Below, one piece after another: positions 44,095-56,138 of a stretch of DNA of 64,000 bases. Each line of letters opens with the position of its first letter. The stretch's first letter is position 1. The notes below the pieces were generated by a model that saw nothing but the letters and a program-made list of their open reading frames with translations, searched no databases and was not told where the DNA came from. The position numbers were made by a program, and so were the translations under genes. The stretch spans positions 17,763,501 through 17,827,500 of the forward strand of contig CP136896.1 of NCBI GenBank assembly GCA_034359265.1, given 5' to 3'. Source of the stretch: Canna indica (Eukaryota; Streptophyta; Magnoliopsida; Zingiberales; Cannaceae).

Positions 44095-46813
44095 TGTCAC
44101 TCCCCAAACTCAGGGTCACGTGACCGGCCAGGGTATACATGTCTTATACCTTGCAGCCTAACTCATGCACATGCCAACTCACAAAAGATAACAGAAAGAA
44201 ACAACAGTTTTATTTATAAAGAGAAACAGAAATATATTTTATTAAACAATATAGTTTTTGTCAAAAGCACGAATGCGGAATAACATGAATCAAAGAGTAT
44301 CAATACTGATATTTAAATAAAATCTGAATAAAAACATGAATGTCCCCACGGGACTACAACTCCAAAATACTAAAATAAAAAGTGCATGACAAACTACTAT
44401 AGACTCGACTACGACCCCTAACTAGGACTGCTATGAGATCATGTGGCTCCTCTGCCCTCCAGCTGCGCCAAGTGCTCCAGCCCACCTCACCGGTCAGGCT
44501 CTACAAAATAAAACAATGATAACGGATGAGTTCAAAAGAACTCAGTGAGCAGTTCTACCAAACCCCACGAAAAAAACAACACAGATAAGATGTGTAAACC
44601 AAAACTCCTGACTCAAGCAGGAAAAGATCACAAGGGAGTGACCAGCTAACAGACCATCTGGCCACCACCTGTCCGAAGGCATCCAACACCCAAATGATGA
44701 AAATCAACAGGTCTAAGCCTACCATGCCCTAAGGCAACAACACATACTAGGATAATCGGGAAGGCCCTCCGAACTTATCCTAGCATAAAAAAACTCGGGA
44801 GCAATCGGGAAGGCCCTCCGAACTTGCTCCACGAGACGCATTGGGACAATCGAGATTCGCTCATTCGAACTTGCCCCCTTTAACATATCACAGGAGTAAT
44901 CGGGTAGGCCCTACGAACTTACCCCTTTAAGATATCACAAGAATAATCGGGTAGGTCCTCCGAACTTATCCCACGAGGCCAAACTAGAATAGTTGGGATT
45001 TGCACAACCGAACTTGTTCCACATATTGGGAATTAGCCATCCGGCCTCTCACGAGCCTCTCCGCCATTCATAAAGATATGGCGCAACATGACCTAAGTCA
45101 AGTCTCTCCTACGATGTCTTAGGGGTGTCCTTATTGGAAAGCGTCTCAACACTCCAATATCCGACCCCAATTCCTAGACCCGTAATGTCACAATCCGTGT
45201 GATTTTATTTCATGCATAAATTTTACTTGTTGGTTCATAACAAACTATGCTGCCCCTTTGCCCAATTTTAATTATGCAATTAAAATTTAGATAACCAAGA
45301 TTAAGGTTTTGTTTAGCTTACTGTTATGCCTGAAACTGATATATCTAACCCTAATTTGGTCTCTAGAGTATGATCTATGTTTCCAAACTATATTTTTTGG
45401 TCGAAACGATAGGTTACACGACTATGCTCCGATAAATACATACACCACAATAAGCATTTTAAAAACAACACAGATTCATCATTCTCAACATGAAATTCTA
45501 GCAACATTAAATTTTCATCATAGCATGAAAATAAATCCGAAATTTACAGAAATTATATCCTTAATTATTATCAAAATAGAATATTAATCTTGAGATAAAT
45601 ATCTCAAATTTCACAATATTTAAATAAGGCTAACAAGCACCAACAACACCATAAACAAGAACAAACACCAAGAACAAGAATCCATCTTTCAAGAACCTTC
45701 ATGGCATCAACATCAAGATACATATTTTGTAAAAATAAGATTTTTCCAAAAATCACAGATTAAATAAAAAGCATGCTTGAACATATAAGAATTCATTTTA
45801 ATAAGCAATTCAAGACATAAACTACAAGATAACCAAGATCCCTCACTTGGGTATTTCATCGAACACCTTGAGGGCACCCTTGCTCTACCCTTGGCCGAGC
45901 ACCCCTAGGGTCATCCTAGGGCTACCGAACCCCATAGGGAAGGTTTTAGGGTCTCCTCAAACACAGCAATCAAAAGAACGGTGAAAACTTGAGAGATCAA
46001 AGAAAAACATATAAAAACAACCAAGCCTTCAAAATCGACTTCAAGAATTCGAAGAAACTCGAAAGAATGAGGGTAAAATCACTCACCTAAATAGGAAGGA
46101 TGATTAGGGAAGAAATCCCGAACGATGGCCCTCGAATTCGGCTTCAAGAGATGGCGGCTCGACCCCAAGAAGGGGGAAGAGGGGGCGGCGGCTCACCTCA
46201 AGTCGCCGGCTTGAAGAGAGGGAGAGTGGAAGAGATCGAGAGGGGCTAGCTTGGCTTGGCTTGGCTCCTCTCGGCTTGGCTCCAAAGGGGAGGAAGAAGG
46301 AGAGGAAGAAGATGGAGAAGACTCGGTGGTTGACAAGCTTGGCTCAGTGGCTTGCAAGAGAGAGGAAGAGGGGGGCGGCTGGCGGCTCCTCTCTTTCCTC
46401 AATGGCTTGTGCAGCTCCAATAGGGAGCCGCAAGCCCTAGGGGGAAAGAATTTATAACCCTTCCCAATACTTTTAACCCGTATCCGCCTCAACCCGAATC
46501 CATACCCACTAACTTCTCGACCCGCTAACCCACTAAGCTTAATTAAACCCAAATTAATATCATAAATAAATATAAACAAAATGCACATCCACATCCACAT
46601 GCAACAATAATTAAACAGTCATGTATACACAACATAAAATTAAATAAATTTATCTACGCAGGCAAAATTTTCATATTCATATTCCTACTTACCCGAGCTC
46701 GCAAGCTTGCACCAGACCATGAGTCGACTCGGCTCGACCTCAAACTAGTCTGCTAGGCTGGCAAACACAAACCATAAAGGAAAAGAATATAATTAAATAT
46801 CTATGATATTACA
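44095..46813 (-). mobile_element. Gypsy-type solo LTR, 2.7 kb
   Basis: The plus strand reads TGTCACTCCCC at the left and ATATTACA at the right. AAAGT flanks both ends (44090-44094 and 46814-46818). There is no internal coding region, so it is a solo LTR left by recombination. Its TG...CA ends are like those of 6879-32950. Open frames 46193-46600 and 46251-46457 are low-complexity Glu/Ser/Pro readings and not genes. A minus-strand TATAAATTC lies at about 46446-46454. Confidence 0.82.
44740..45020. repeat. Tandem repeat block in the gypsy LTR
   Basis: Five or six irregular copies of a 55-60-bp unit containing AATCGGGAAGGCCCTCCGAA and CTTATCC or CTTGCTCC. It is analogous to the 7515-7715 block but different in sequence. 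Confidence 0.7.
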
Positions 46814-46818
46814 AAAGT

Positions 46819-46910
46819 TGACCCTCACTAATTCTCATATTTAGTGAGGGTCGCTCGGCCTCACAAAAACTATCTTTTAGTGAGGGTCACCAGTGACCCT
46901 CACTATATTA
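46819..46910. mobile_element. CACTA-like subterminal repeats, right part
   Basis: TTTAGTGAGGGTC and GACCCTCACTA words in inverted pairs, ending around TATATTAG where copia RT sequence starts. No CACTA end (TTGTAGTG) is present, so this terminus is deleted or of another type. Confidence 0.5.
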
Positions 46911-48116
46911 GTTGGATGTGAAGAATGCTTTTCTTCATGGTGATCTACAAGAGGAAGTTTATATGAAGATCCAACATAGGTTCAATAGTACAGATACTGT
47001 TGGGAAAGTATGTCGACTACGGTGATCACTCTATTGACTAAAATAGTCCCCTCATGCTTGGTTTGATAGATTTCATCAAATAATTCTTACTATGAGGTAT
47101 AAACAGAGCAACAATTATCATACATTATTTTTCAAGCATAAGATGAGAAAGTAGCCATCTCATTATGTATGTCGATGACATAATTGTTACGGGGGATGAT
47201 ATATTGATGAAACTAGCAGTTTGAAGGCTCAACTTGCACAAGTATTTGAAGTTAAAAATCTAGGAGAACTAAGATACTTCCTAGGGATTGAGGTAGCACG
47301 ATCATCACATGATATTGTCCTATCTCAAAAAAAGTATGTGCTAGACTTGTTGCTAGAAACAAGAATGCTAGGCACTAAACCTACTCCAACCCAAATTGAT
47401 CAGAATTTTCAGCTTGTTAGCAATGGTGGTAATTCTGTTGATCGTGGAAGTTATCAGAGACTAGTGGGAAGATTGATATATATGTTTTTCACACACCAGG
47501 CCAAATATTACATTCGTTGTGAGTGTACGTTGTAAGTAGATGCATGCATGATCCGCGTGAGCAGCACATGAAAATTGTGGATAGAATTTTGAGATGTCTT
47601 AAAAGTTGTCCTGACCAAGGCTTATTGTTTTCTCGATAAGGTAACTTGAAGATAGAAGGTTACACAGATGTTGATTGGACTGGATGTCTAGATGATCATC
47701 AATTTGCTTCTGGATATTGTACATTTGTTGGTGGCAACTTAGTCACCTGGAGAAGTAATAAGCAAATAGTGGTTGCTCATTCTAGTGCGGAGGCTGAATA
47801 TCGAGCTATGTCTTACGGTGTATGTGAGTTGTTATGGTTGAAAATTCTCATGCTAGAGTTACATCTTGATTCACAAGAACCTATTCATCTTTTCTGTGAT
47901 AATAAAATTGCTATTGAAATTGCGAATAACCTTGTGTAGACATAATGAAATATATAGAGCTTGATCATCACTTCATCGAGGAGAAATTAGAGAAATGTGA
48001 AATTTACATTTCATTTGTTCGATCCTACACCAAGGGGTTGAATAACATTTACTTTTCTTCTATTGCACACAAGATGAGTTTAAATGATATATTTGCACCA
48101 TCTTGAGAGGGAGTAC
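46911..48116 (+). pseudogene. Copia RT/RNase H remnant
   Basis: Plus-strand RT starts abruptly at LDVKNAFLHGDLQEEVYM (46911), with YVDD-like text near 47165 and LGELRYFLGIEVARSSHDI at 47262. RNase H follows at 47646-47939 (DVDWTGCLDDHQFASGYC; SSAEAEYRAMSYGVCELLW). The LTR-proximal end has TTGAGAGGGAGTAC as polypurine tract (48102-48115). Stops at 47090-47220 and 47535 and missing upstream domains make it dead. Confidence 0.82.
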
Positions 48117-48360
48117 TGTGATGTAGGGATGTATTTATAATTTACTCTTTCTAGAGGACCTTTATGTAAAATGGTTGTAGTATTAATAAAAAGAGGATTA
48201 AGAGAGAGGTGACCTAACCCTAGAGGTTAATCTCTTAAATCCCTTTCATCTTCCACAAAATCAATTATTTGATAATAACATAGACCTATAAGCTTAGAAT
48301 ACAACTTCATCTATCTCTTTTCTAGAGTTCTCGCTTTATGATTCAGCAAACATACAGATA
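48117..48360 (+). repeat. Probable short copia 3' LTR
   Basis: Begins TGTGATGTAGGGATG directly after the polypurine tract and includes a TTCATCTTCCACAAAATC stretch. The end, near CAAACATACAG, is not fixed because the 5' LTR is not in the window. Confidence 0.5.
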
Positions 48361-48916
48361 AGCTGATTGACAACATACAAGAGACATTCACAAACATGAG
48401 ATCCAGCTTGGATTATTATATGTTGGCATTTGAAACAATGGAAAGAAAATAGAATACTCGTGAAATTAAGACTTCAAAAAGGCATTTAACTCAATTTATT
48501 GGTGTTGGGGTTGACTCAAATTGGGTTTGAACCAAATCTAACGAGTCTAATTGGATCCACGTTTGCCAAGCTAGACTTGACAAATCCAGAGTTTGAGGAC
48601 CAGATTCATAGCCGCGGTAGGCCAACTTGTTAATTGGCAGCTTCATAACCACCAAACCACCCGTTCTTACAACAATGAACTTGATCTCCTCTGGTATTTT
48701 ATATTCTGATTTCTCAACACAATAAGGTTTCCATGCTTTTAGGATAACCACGTCTCTCAAATTTGAACTTTTGATCACCCGAAAATTTAATCGTGTGCAT
48801 CTTTGCCGGAGCAAAGATCACGGAGCATAGACCCAATTATTATTGAACCAATTTCTTATGCTGATTGAACCAAGTTGTCGAACCGGGTCTACTTAAATCA
48901 TTGAACTGGCCTTGTG
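48361..48916. other. Unassigned sequence
   Basis: A minus-strand open frame 48814-48491 (with EYKIPEEIKFIVVRTGGLVV) is not recognised. It may be a repeat-derived frame. Nothing else was seen. Confidence 0.35.
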
Positions 48917-49795
48917 TGTTGGCTTAAGGGTTCCCCCCTTAGGCTTCGATCTTCATTTTGATGATAACAAATAAGTATTTAATATATGTGTGAAGTTTTG
49001 AGTTTAGGTTGAGCTTGCGATAAGCACGCAAACGTCGGCGAACTTCGCTCGGAGATACGAAAGAAAAGATCGTCAAAAAAGGCTTGGATGTAGGTCAAGT
49101 AGATTCCTTGTAATATATCCCTAGAACCTCATCCCAAGCCTATTTATAAAGTTATCCAAGTCAAATCTTGGTAACAAAACCAATGAAAAAGCATGTAACA
49201 AAGAAAATGTACAAATCAACCTCAGCCCGGGTTCGGTCGACCGAACAAGGTAGAAAAATGGCAGTAGCCACTTCGGTCGATCGAACAAAGCCAAAAATTG
49301 GTAGTGGCTACTCCGGTCGACCGAACGAGGCCAAAAACTAGCAGTGTCTACTTCGGTCGATCGAACAGCAGAGGATCAAAATCGCAATACAGTCGATCGA
49401 CCGAACAAAGCTGTAGAAGGGCAGAATGCCAGCGGTCGCTAGGCAGTCGATCGATTGGTCGATCGACGATCGACCGGCAAACGACCAGTCGGCGTCCAAC
49501 GAGCGAAAAAACACCCGTTGAAGAGTCGTACCATGGGAGGGGTTATAAATACCCCTCACCAACCTTCATTAATTCTTCTTAACAACTGAGATAAGCTTCA
49601 AAAGTGTGATTTGTGCCTTGTAGAGCTTGATTGGCTTGCGCTTGATTCTCCGATCAACAACTTCTCTCAAGTGCCCATCTTCCCTCAACTCTGGCTTTGA
49701 TTCGATCTCAACGTCTTGGGGAGTTGAAGGCATTGAAGGCTTGGAAAAGAGCACTTAGTCTTGGTTTATTCTTTAACTCTTTTCATTGTAATTTT
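48917..49795 (+). repeat. Sirevirus-like 5' LTR, 3'-truncated
   Basis: Starts TGTTGGCTTAAGGGTTCCCC and matches the 3' LTR (51484-51684 plus 53497-54140). At about 49795 it jumps into RT. It contains the GGTCGACCGAAC array at 49230-49480. A TATA-like TTATAAATACCCC is at 49543-49555. Confidence 0.8.
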
Positions 49796-49796
49796 A

Positions 49797-51030
49797 TTCG
49801 ATCTCAGCTTTTGGCTTATGCTAGTTTTAAAGACTTTAAACTTTTTCAAATGGATGTTAAAAGTGCATTTTTAAATAGTTTTATCGATGAAGAAGTCTAT
49901 GTTGAACAACCCCTCGGATTTGAAAGTTTTGAGTTTCCAAACCATATTTTTAAACTTAAAAAGGCTTTATATGGCTTAAAACAAGCCCCTAGGGCTTGGT
50001 ATGAAAGGCTTTCCACGTTTTTAATTAATCAAGGCTTTAACATTGGAAAAGCCGAAGTCTCCCTTTTTATAAAACATAATGAAAATGATACTTTACTTGT
50101 GCAAATTTATGTTGATGATATAATATTTGGTGCTACTTATGAATTACATTGTGAGTGGTTTGCAAAGTGTATGCAAGAAGAGTTTGAAATGGGTATGATG
50201 GGAGAACTTTCCTTTATGCTTGGTCTCCAAATCAAGCAAACCAACAAAGGAATCTTCATAAATCAAGCCAAGTACACAAAGGAGCTCATCAAAAGGTTTG
50301 GGATGAATGAAGCCAAGATAGCTTCTACACCAATGAGCACATCCATCAAGCTTGACAAAGATGAAGATGGTGTCAAAGTAGATGAAAAACGATATCGAGG
50401 TATGATTGACAGTCTTCTCTATTTAACTACATGTAGACTCGATATCATGTTTAGTGTTTGTGCATGTGCTAGGTTTCAATCCTGTCCTAGAATGTCTCAT
50501 TTAAGTGCGGTCAAACGCATATTGAGATATTTGAAGGACACAATCGACTTAGGATTATGGTATTCATGTAATGCATCTTTTGACTTCATCGGTTTCTCAG
50601 ATGCGGATTTTGCCAGATGTAAAGTAGATCAAAAAAACATAGTGGGTGTTGTCAATTCCTAGGGGTGAGTCTTGTATCTTGGTTCTCAAAAAAATAAAAC
50701 TCGGTTGTACTTTCAACCACCGAAGCGGAATACATCGTTGTAGCTAGTTGTTGTGCACAAGTCCTTTGGATGAAACAAACCCTTTTAGATTATGGACTTA
50801 AGTATTATTGTAATACCTATACATTGTGATAACACTAGTGCAATCAATTTAATAAAAATCATGTTTTACACTCTAGGACTAAGCATATTGATCTAAGGCA
50901 CCATTTTCTTAGGGATAATGTGGCTAAGGAAAATATATCTGTGGAATTCGTATCCACCGACAAACAACTTGCAGATATATTTACAAAACTCTTGAGTGAG
51001 GAAAGTTTTACAAACTTAAGAATGCAATTA
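49797..51030 (+). pseudogene. Sirevirus-like reverse transcriptase/RNase H
   Basis: Open from 49797 to 50662. It contains FQMDVKSAFLNSFIDEEVYV, KALYGLKQAPRAWYERL, active-site YVDDIIFGAT (about residue 140 of the frame), MMGELSFMLGLQIKQ and KRYRGMIDSLLYLT. RNase H starts FSDADFARCK, then breaks by frameshift near 50650; remnants STTEAEYI and RHHFLRD occur to 51000. No start codon belongs to it, because the upstream polyprotein is deleted into the LTR. The 5' half of RT is also partly missing. Confidence 0.85.
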
Positions 51031-51483
51031 GGAATTTGTGTTTTTCCTAATGGTTAAAAATATTCAAAACATACATGTTTTTTTTAAAAAAGAATTACAT
51101 TTCAAATGGTATCATCACACTTATGTATTGCCTTGTAATGAGGCTTACGACTTATTGATGTTTGCCTTCTATAGGCTTACATTAATAGGAAGGACTATAG
51201 TGGTAGATGATACTCGATTTTATGGCTTTCTTGGTTTTAATGATGGAACTCATTAATCGTACCTTAGCTCTTTCCCTTTTTGATTGTTGTCAAAAGGGGG
51301 AGAAAAAGTAAAGACACATTTGTTTTATAATGCATATAGATAGAGGGAGTTACAAGCAAAATATGCACATTGATAAGGGGAGCATATGTTAAGTTGTGTA
51401 TGCCTTAACTCAAACTCACAAACAATACTTAAAGTTTTCTTTTAATTCCATGTTGTGTTTGTCATCATCAAAAAGGGGAAGAT
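51031..51483 (+). other. Retrotransposon 3' internal region and polypurine tract
   Basis: Non-coding stretch after pol. It contains GTTGTCAAAAGGGGGAGAAAAAG (about 51287) and ends with AAAAAGGGGAAGAT (51470-51483) directly before the LTR. The duplicated purine tract is typical of Sireviruses. Confidence 0.7.
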
Positions 51484-51684
51484 TGTTGGCTTAAGGGTTC
51501 CCCCCTTAGGCTTTGATCTTCATTTTGATGATAACAAACAAGTATTTAATATATGTGTGAAGTTTTGAGTTCAGGTTGAGGTTGCGATAAGCACGCGAAC
51601 GTCGGCGAACTTCGCTCAGAGATACGAAAGAAAAGATCATCAAGAAAGGCTCGGATGTAGGTCAAGTAGATTCCTTGTAATATA
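51484..51684 (+). repeat. Sirevirus-like 3' LTR, left part
   Basis: Starts TGTTGGCTTAAGGG after the polypurine tract. It is interrupted at the ATATA target by a solo LTR and resumes at 53497. Confidence 0.82.
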
Positions 51685-53491
51685 TGTTGGCTTAAGGTTT
51701 TCAACCTTTGTCTTAATCTCAATTTTGATGATAACAAACATGGAACTAATGTTTTATTGAGAAATTTTTCAGTTTCCATATCGATTAGCGCACGACGTCC
51801 GAGATCGGAAAAATCGGAGAAATCAGAAAATCGGAAGGACGTTGGTCGACGTGCTCGAACTCTTCAAGAAGTTAGAGTTTAGGTTTAGGGTGTCAATATA
51901 TATTGTAAATCCTCTTTATGATGCAAAGAACCCTAAAACCAATACCGAATCCTAAAACATGAAAACCCGGAACTGTCCTGAAATTCACTAAGCCTAGGGA
52001 GCTCATTGGAGGGCTATATGACCTAGATATTTTTCTAACATAAAAAATGATGGTAATAGATCCTTGGGTTAAAACTAGATAATGAGGTATTTTTAAGGAT
52101 TTTTTGGAAGCCTTTAGCCTACCCATATTTGATCCAAGAAATTAGGAAATTTCCGTTTTCCAAAAATTTGTACTAGACCCCAAAATACTAGATTTTGTTT
52201 TTTTAGATATTTCTATTGAATCCAAATGGGGGGTAATCCTTATATAACATTTATGTTTTAAAGTTATTTAACTTAAAGTTAATAAATATTATATAAGTAG
52301 ACTTAGTGAAGACGGAACCAGAAACGAGCAAACACAGCCTAAGCAAACTGGTCTGCCCAGTTTGTCAAATTTTCGATCGACTGACAGAGGCAAAAAAATG
52401 ACAGTAGGTACTTCGGTCGATCTGATCTCGGATCGCTCAAGCCGTGACTCATTCGGTCGACCCGCCGGTCGATTGAACAACGCGTAAAATGGGCAGAAGG
52501 TGCTTCGATCGATCGATTGGTCGACCGAACTGCAGATCGCTGAACACGCGACTCTAACGGTCGACCCTCCGGTCGACCGATCAGTGCGATTAAAGCACAG
52601 AAAGGCTAGTGATCGTAGGCGATCGATCGGTCGGTCGATCGATGATCGACCGACATGAGATCGAACGGCGAAAACAGCTAGTTTTCCACCAGTTGAGCCA
52701 CCCGTTGACGCACCGTTTCTTATGGGGGTTATAAATACCCAACCCTAAGCCTTCCTTAATAATTTTTTATCACTCCTAAGCTTCCATTGAACCAATTTTT
52801 GATCATTCTAAATCATTTCTTGAGTCATTCCTTTGATAAGCCCTAGTTTCCATGATACATCATTGATCGCGCCTTCAAGCTTTGAACGATTTATCATTGA
52901 GGCATCAAGAGGAACTAAGACTCGTGTTTGGAGCTAAGTATTTGTTGTATTATTTATTTGCTCCATTACTTGTGTATTTTGTGATTTATTTCTTCGTATT
53001 TGAACTTATAAGAAGACATGGTGTTAGGTCTTGTGTGTAAGTGGTTACCTTGGTGTAGAAGGTGTAAAGACACTTGTGTAAACGTGGTTTACTAGGATTA
53101 GTTGAGTTGTCCCTTAGGTTGAGGTGGAAGAGTGCTCTCGGTAAGAAGGCGGAGACTTTCGGGTGTGGAAGTGTCTTAGGTTGAGAGTGAGACTCTTCGG
53201 GTCAAAGTCCTCTGTGTAAGGGAAACAACATTAATATAGTAAAACTAAGTTTGGAAATCTTAAGCATGGTGCTTAGGTAATGGAGTAGGCATTGGGGCCG
53301 AACCACTATAAATTCTTGTGTTTGCATTGATATCTTTGTTTGTGCTTGATTGGTTTTTTTTTGCTTCCATATTTAGTCACTCAACTTGTAATTTGCCTAA
53401 ATAACCAAAGAAACGATTAAAAATCAGATTTAGACTAATTGATTAGTAAACACACTATTCACCCCCCTATAGTGTGTCATTTCACCCAACA
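51685..53491 (+). mobile_element. Solo LTR of the Sirevirus-like family
   Basis: 1807 bp, TGTTGGCTTAAGG to TTTCACCCAACA, with perfect ATATA flanks (51680-51684 and 53492-53496). Removing it restores CTTGTAATATATCCCTAG as in the 5' LTR at 49108. The palindromic array is at 52370-52660. A TATA-like GGTTATAAATACCC lies at 52727-52740. Confidence 0.9.
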
Positions 53492-53496
53492 ATATA

Positions 53497-54561
53497 TCCC
53501 TAGGATCTCATCCCAAATCTATTTGTAAAGTTATCCAAGTCAAATCTTGGTAACAAAACCTATGAAAAAGCATGTAACAAAGAAAATATAAAAATCAGCC
53601 TCAGCCTAGGTTCGATCGACCAAACAAGGCATAAAAATGGCAATAGCCACTTCGATCGATCGAACAATGTCAAAAATTGGCAGTGACTACTTCGGTCGAC
53701 CGAACGAGGCCAAAAACTAGCAGTGTCTACAGTTGGTCGACCCTCTGGTCGATCGAATAGAGTGCAGAAGGGCAAAATGCTAGCGGTCGCTAGGCGGTCG
53801 ATCGGTTGGTCGATCGACGATCGACTGGCAAACGATCGGTCGATATCCAACGGGCGAAAAAATGCCCGTTGAAGAGCTGTTCCGTGCGAGGGGATATAAA
53901 TATCCCTCACCAACCTTCATTAATTGTTCTTAACAACTGAGATAAACTTCAAAAGTATGATTTGTGCATTCTAGAGCTTGATTGGCTTGCGCTTGATTCT
54001 CTGATCAACGACTTCTCTCAAGCGCTCATCTTCCCTCAACTCCGGGTTCGATTCGATCTCAATATTTTGGGGAGTTGGAGGCATTGAAGGCTTGGAAAAG
54101 AGCACTTAGTCTTGGTTTATTCTTTAGATCTTTTTATTGTAATTTTAATTGTTATTATTTTCATTGATTAGCTTGCTAGATGTGCTAGTGTAAACACTTA
54201 GGATTTACTTTGTAGAATTATATTTTGCCTAGGTGAATAGGTTTGAGGAGTTCTCAAAGGGTTGAGAATCGAGTCCTTGGTTGTATTCAAAGAGAAACAC
54301 AAAATCTATAATTTCATTAGAAATCCTTGGTGTTGAGCCAAGGTAGTGGAGTAGGCGGTTAGCCGAACCACTATACTTTCGTGTGTTTGCATTGACTTGT
54401 GTGTTCGTCTATAATTGTGTTTCATACTCGCTAACGAACATCACTTAGTTGCACTTAAATTTAGTTAAAGTTGGAATTGATTAAAAAGAAAATTGAAGTA
54501 TATTCGTAAAGTAACCCAATACTATTCAACCCCCCCTTCTAGTGTGGAATTTCACTTAACA
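53497..54561 (+). repeat. Sirevirus-like 3' LTR, right part
   Basis: Continues the 3' LTR with the palindromic array at 53610-53860, the block GGTAGTGGAGTAGGCGG and the end TTTCACTTAACA. Confidence 0.82.
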
Positions 54562-55142
54562 TTATGGTCCAATTATTTGTTTTTTGCTTAAAAAAAGGAA
54601 TATGAAGCAGCGTGTTGGGCGACGCCCTACATTGGCGGTGCTTCTCCAACCTAGATTGGATGAGGGGCACTATCAAAAGGAGGGTTGTTGTCGCCCCCTC
54701 TGATCCAAGCGCAGTGAGGTTGTCTTGCCACGCCTAGAAGTGAGAGGAGGGGTGTCGTCCCTCCTCCAATCCAACTGGGGCGAAGCCGTCCGAGCAAGAC
54801 AGCCTCGCCTAGTGTTGCCCCTTCCTTTGATTGATTTGGATCAAGGGGATGGGGAAGCAAACCTACCGAATGGTAGAGATGGAAACACCAAAGAGTTGAA
54901 ATGAGGGGTTGAGAGAGGGACTTCAGAGATTAGCTAGAGCGGAGTGAGGGAGAGCGGGAGTGGAATGAGAAGTGAGCAATATATTAAAATAGTGAAGCAT
55001 TGATGACATTACAATGATCATTAGTGGAATTGCGATGGTCGCTAGCCATTGTAGAAAACCATCGCATGGTTGTCGTTGTGTCGTCATGGAGTTCTACGAC
55101 GGCTATATCGATTGTCCCAATGTTATCATTATTTTCTTGCAG
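54562..55142. other. Repeat-like region, possible CACTA-type end
   Basis: 54600-54850 holds GC-rich inverted words (GGGCGACGCC, GAGGGGTGTCG). 54990-55142 has GCGATGGT/ACCATCGC pairs and ends ATTATTTTCTTGCAGTA, which resembles a CACTA end with two changes. No gene was seen. Confidence 0.35.
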
Positions 55143-56006
55143 TAATTATTTTGTCGTCATACTATTGTCACAATTATGATGATTATTTTGTCATTGTATA
55201 ATAGTACTTTGTGGTAGTACGTATCATCCTTGCAGATGTCATCACTAGTAGCTCTTTGAGGGCTAGGCCTTCACAACATTAATGTCAATGTTATGTTGTT
55301 ATAATTTTTGGTCCATGGCAAAGTTGTCACTAATAATATTATAAATGGTCAGTTTGCAAGGGGTGTATCATAGAGGAATTGTGGTCCATATTTGTCATGG
55401 GTGAAATCTGTTATTTTAATAGTGCATGACTCAGCTCTAGCTAGTTGTATGAGATCTAAACGTAAAACATGTGCAATCATACGATGCATGTCTACGGCCG
55501 GCCTGAGTAATTAATATAGATTATGCATGTTAGATGAATGGGGAGACTATATATAAATGCCTAGCTGTGGCGTTTGATGAATGCCAAGTTCCATGTGTTA
55601 ACGTGTCCAGTCGTACATAAGTACTCGATCACTTTAATTGACACCTCTCAATATTATAATTTACTTTATATATATATATATATCCTCCGATTAATTAATT
55701 AGTCGTCATATATTCAAGAAGCGTCAGAAAGACACGCTACAACTAATCTTTATTATATTCGATGGAAAAATTCTAACGTCGGAATTAATGTAAAGACAAA
55801 GAAAAAAACTAAAATAATTTACATAACAACACCTAACGCAAGTGTCGGAAATTATGATGACAACATATAGATGTCGCGTCCTGGCGCGAGCAAGTGGGCG
55901 CGCTAGACCGCGCCAGCGACAACCCACGTGAATATGCGGGCACGTGAGCACGCGTCCATTTGCACGAATACGCGGGCGCATGAGCTTGCATCGGTTCGCG
56001 AGGGTA
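55143..56006. other. Unannotated AT-rich sequence
   Basis: Includes an AT dinucleotide run (55670-55682) and a GC-rich block with GCGGGCACGTGAGCACGCG words (55880-55990). A TATATATAAATGCC near 55548 could be promoter-like. No supported gene. Confidence 0.4.
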
Positions 56007-56138
56007 CATTACTAAAAATATATTCTTCAGCAACGGCCGCTCAAACCATTGCAATTTTCAACGACTTTCTTATGGCTAGCTGCTCAAGCCGTTGCAGACG
56101 TGATGTATCTGCAATGACTTTGTTACGGCCGCTCGAGC

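Larger units (their letters stand above)
48917..54561 (+). mobile_element. Sirevirus-like Ty1/copia element, internally deleted
   Basis: 5' LTR remnant (48917-49795), RT/RNase H (49797-51030), polypurine tract (51470-51483), and 3' LTR (51484-54561) split by a solo LTR. Flanks are TTGTG (48912-48916) and TTATG (54562-54566), one mismatch. The 3' part of the 5' LTR, primer site, gag, protease and integrase are deleted. The polymerase sequence resembles the Sirevirus (SIRE/Maximus) lineage. Confidence 0.82.

Noticed and set aside
46193..46600. 135-codon minus-strand open frame rich in Ser/Pro
   Set aside because: Low-complexity reading of GGAAG/GGAGG strings inside a gypsy solo LTR.
54990..55142. 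CACTA right end at CTTGCAGTA
   Set aside because: Two mismatches to a CACTA end, and no partner end or TSD could be found; kept only as a low-confidence remark.
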